A DNA stretch of 64,000 nt from Cytobacillus purgationiresistens (lineage in GTDB: Bacteria; Bacillota; Bacilli; Bacillales; Cytobacillaceae). This document shows positions 62,535 to 64,000 of the stretch, in pieces; positions within the stretch are counted from its first letter, which is position 1, and each line of letters opens with the position of its first letter. A program made the translations under genes and the position numbers. Where the stretch lies: the NCBI RefSeq assembly GCF_030813235.1, contig NZ_JAUSUB010000009.1, positions 1 to 64,000 on the forward strand, given 5' to 3'. The notes under the pieces are model-generated. The model saw nothing but the letters and a program-made list of their open reading frames with translations. It ran no database searches and had not been told where the DNA came from.

Positions 62535-63209
62535 TTAGTTGGGTGTCCTCCTATGGACACCCTTTATAATATTGTCGACCTCAAGCAAATCTTCAATCAC
62601 ATAATCAGCCCCCTTGCAGTCCCATTGCTGATCTTTTTTCCAAACAGCTTTTAACCCTGCTTTTTGAGCAGCCTCTATATCGTTTTTGGGATGGTCTCCT
62701 ACATATAATGTCTCACTTGCAGCCGCGCCGAGTCGATTTAGTGCTCGGTAGAATATTTCCAGATTCGGCTTTTTCACACCCTCACTCTCAGAAATAAGAA
62801 TTTCATTAAAGTATGAATCGATGCCAAGAGAAATGATATTATCCATTTGAAAGCGACTTCTGCCATTTGTAATCATTCCAAGGGAAATCTTTCTTCTTTT
62901 TAAACTGTCTAAGGTCTCAATCAAATGAGGAAACGGGACACAGCTTTCTTTGAAATGGAGAAGATAATCATTAAGTAAATTTCCCCAAGCTTCATCTATT
63001 GTGAATTCGGTTATTAACTGTTGATAGACTATATCCTTCCATACATAGCCGCGTCCATCCAATTCTATGAATCTATTGCAATAATCCGTCTCAGGAATAT
63101 GCCGAAATATAGGGTTTAGCCTTTCATATTGAGCCGTCGCAAACCGCTGCACCGATGTATCCCGATCCAATAATGTCCCATCTAAATCAAAAATAACTGC
63201 TTTTATCAT
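62535..63209 (-). CDS. HAD-superfamily hydrolase (PGP/YjjG-like)
   Basis: 224 residues. Motif I F-D-L-D-G-T-L-L-D (8-16), motif II T-N-G-R-S, motif III K-K-P, motif IV V-G-D-H-P-K-N-D near residues 165-172. Cap domain between. Phosphatase of unknown substrate. ATG 63209 lies 7 nt after AGGGTG; an in-frame ATG at 63215 is too close to it. Converges on ade. Confidence 0.83.
   Translation of the reverse strand: MIKAVIFDLDGTLLDRDTSVQRFATAQYERLNPIFRHIPETDYCNRFIELDGRGYVWKDIVYQQLITEFTIDEAWGNLLNDYLLHFKESCVPFPHLIETLDSLKRRKISLGMITNGRSRFQMDNIISLGIDSYFNEILISESEGVKKPNLEIFYRALNRLGAAASETLYVGDHPKNDIEAAQKAGLKAVWKKDQQWDCKGADYVIEDLLEVDNIIKGVHRRTPN
62539..62566. terminator. Terminator after ade
   Basis: GGGTGTCC (62541-62548) pairs with GGACACCC (62555-62562), then TTT. 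The stem lies within the last codons of the converging HAD gene. Confidence 0.75.
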
Positions 63210-63215
63210 TCGCAT

Positions 63216-63567
63216 TCACCCTTTTAGAGCTGAAACCGTTTCAGCTGTTTTTTCAGTGCTTCGCCTTTTTTTGTTATGCTTCTCAGCAGCTAGAAGATAT
63301 TGATACAATTTTACGAAGATAAATATTCTCCTTTTTTCACATTCTCCAATTGCTTGCAGTTACCTTTTTAAGCCCAAAAAACTCTCCTTATAGTTAAGGA
63401 GAGCTCAGCAAGTCGACAAAAGTTAAAGTAAGCCATCTTCCATGGATTTGGAGATGCTTACCGCTCGACACCTGCAGGAGAAGCGAGCGGTAAGCTTCAG
63501 AAAATCCCATACCACTCTTTTCATAAATTGATATGAGTTTATCTACAGTCTCAACTCTCCATTTAGC
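63216..63567. other. Intergenic region with three hairpins, 352 bp
   Basis: No gene. Hairpins: AGCTGAAAC-c-GTTTCAGCT (63228-63246, then T6); CTCTCCTT/AAGGAGAG near 63381-63402; and the long stem listed at 63456-63495. Confidence 0.6.
63456..63495. repeat. Long perfect hairpin, 12-bp arms
   Basis: GCTTACCGCTCG (63456-63467) pairs with CGAGCGGTAAGC (63484-63495) around a 16-nt loop. GC-rich relative to its surroundings, with no T run. Could be a dispersed palindromic repeat or the body of a small RNA. Confidence 0.6.
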
Positions 63568-63909
63568 TTATTTTTCATTTGAAAAATCAATGAGTCTTAG
63601 TAGATTACCAGATGGATCTTTATATATTGCATATCGCCCCGGCGGGATATCTACTGGTTCTTTTATAAAGGTGAATTGATCTTTATGCTCTTCATAATAG
63701 CTATCGACGCTGTCTACAAGAAAAACAGCACCTGGGGTTAAATCTAACTCATCGTCTTCAATCATTAATTGAACATCTGACTGTGGCAATCTTAATGCAA
63801 CCGTATGCTCTCCTTCCCTCCATGCTTCTTCAAATCCAAGCTGATCACGATAAAAGGTTAAGGACTCTTTCAAATTCTTCACCGGATAAAACAAAAAGGC
63901 CAATTTCAT
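63568..63909 (-). CDS. VOC-superfamily (glyoxalase-like) protein
   Basis: 113 residues, a single VOC module. F-Y-P-V-K-N-L-K-E-S-L-T-F-Y-R-D-Q-L-G-F at the N-terminus and Y-A-I-Y-K-D-P-S-G-N-L-L-R-L at the C-terminus, as in small glyoxalase/bleomycin-resistance homologues. Substrate unknown. ATG 63909 follows GGGGGAGAAAA. Single gene. Confidence 0.8.
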   Translation of the reverse strand: MKLAFLFYPVKNLKESLTFYRDQLGFEEAWREGEHTVALRLPQSDVQLMIEDDELDLTPGAVFLVDSVDSYYEEHKDQFTFIKEPVDIPPGRYAIYKDPSGNLLRLIDFSNEK

Positions 63910-64000
63910 TTTTTCTCCCCCATTCTTTTATTAGCATAACCTAATTATGTATTACATAAGTTGATTACGTTAACCATAATTCATTTACGCATACCTGTCA

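Noticed and set aside
63228-63246. CcpA cre site upstream of the HAD gene
   Set aside because: TGAAACCGTTTCA is one base shorter than the cre consensus and is followed by a T run, so a hairpin is as likely.

Overview
The window looks like chromosomal DNA of a low-GC, endospore-forming type Bacillota (Bacillaceae). The reasons are AT-rich intergenic DNA, strong AAGGAGG-type ribosome sites, frequent TTG starts, and many operons with the same gene order as Bacillus subtilis: yclNOPQ, dppABCDE-ykfABCD, yjgCD, ythAB plus a small third subunit, and yvdTSR. No rRNA, tRNA, insertion sequence, prophage or CRISPR array was recognised. I do not assign a species. Layout: 0.5-9.4 kb holds single genes for transport, stress and wall functions (TauE/SafE, YqaA, a Dps miniferritin behind a PerR box, a five-repeat mechanosensitive-type membrane protein behind a possible SigB promoter, an APH(6)-type kinase). 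9.5-13.4 kb is a Fur-boxed siderophore ABC operon. 13.8-24.2 kb is a ten-gene operon for uptake and breakdown of murein dipeptides and tripeptides, ending in an extra serine hydrolase. 24.3-27.4 kb has DUF3870, AlaX and D-serine dehydratase. 27.6-32.5 kb is a five-gene operon (catechol-dioxygenase-like, FAD monooxygenase, GTP cyclohydrolase II, RibD, HAD phosphatase) facing a CatR/YodB-type redox regulator. 32.6-37.2 kb is formate metabolism. 39.0-41.6 kb is a cytochrome bd operon with two tiny membrane-protein genes. 41.7-43.1 kb is a TetR-controlled SMR efflux pair. 44.1-47.0 kb is a YtrA-type GntR/ABC operon. 47.1-50.0 kb pairs an atypical ketosynthase with a sensor kinase. 54.7-57.5 kb is a VanRS-like system with a D,D-carboxypeptidase, and 57.5-59.4 kb is an ABC-F resistance-type gene behind an attenuator leader. 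Adenine deaminase and small hydrolase and VOC genes close the window. Most striking features: (1) three separate intergenic tandem arrays, all with a unit of about 52 bp (1-410, 37272-37880, 53030-53483). Two of them share a 31-bp hairpin core but have different 21-bp linkers. The middle array abuts a StyA-like monooxygenase gene that has lost its C-terminal third and takes its stop codon from the repeat. (2) The CatR-linked operon encodes what should be the full route from GTP to 5-amino-6-ribitylaminouracil, without the other riboflavin genes, next to a flavin monooxygenase and a ring-cleavage-type dioxygenase. This could be a redox-controlled pathway for a specialised metabolite. (3) A ketosynthase whose first catalytic His is replaced by Gln sits just upstream of an eight-helix sensor kinase. 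(4) Four genes between 43 and 60.5 kb are broken. All four of the frameshift sites I could reconstruct plus one more fit single-base losses in homopolymer runs, so decay and sequencing error both have to be considered. Start sites were chosen by ribosome-site spacing. Functions rest on motifs, length, context and memory of families; no database search was possible.
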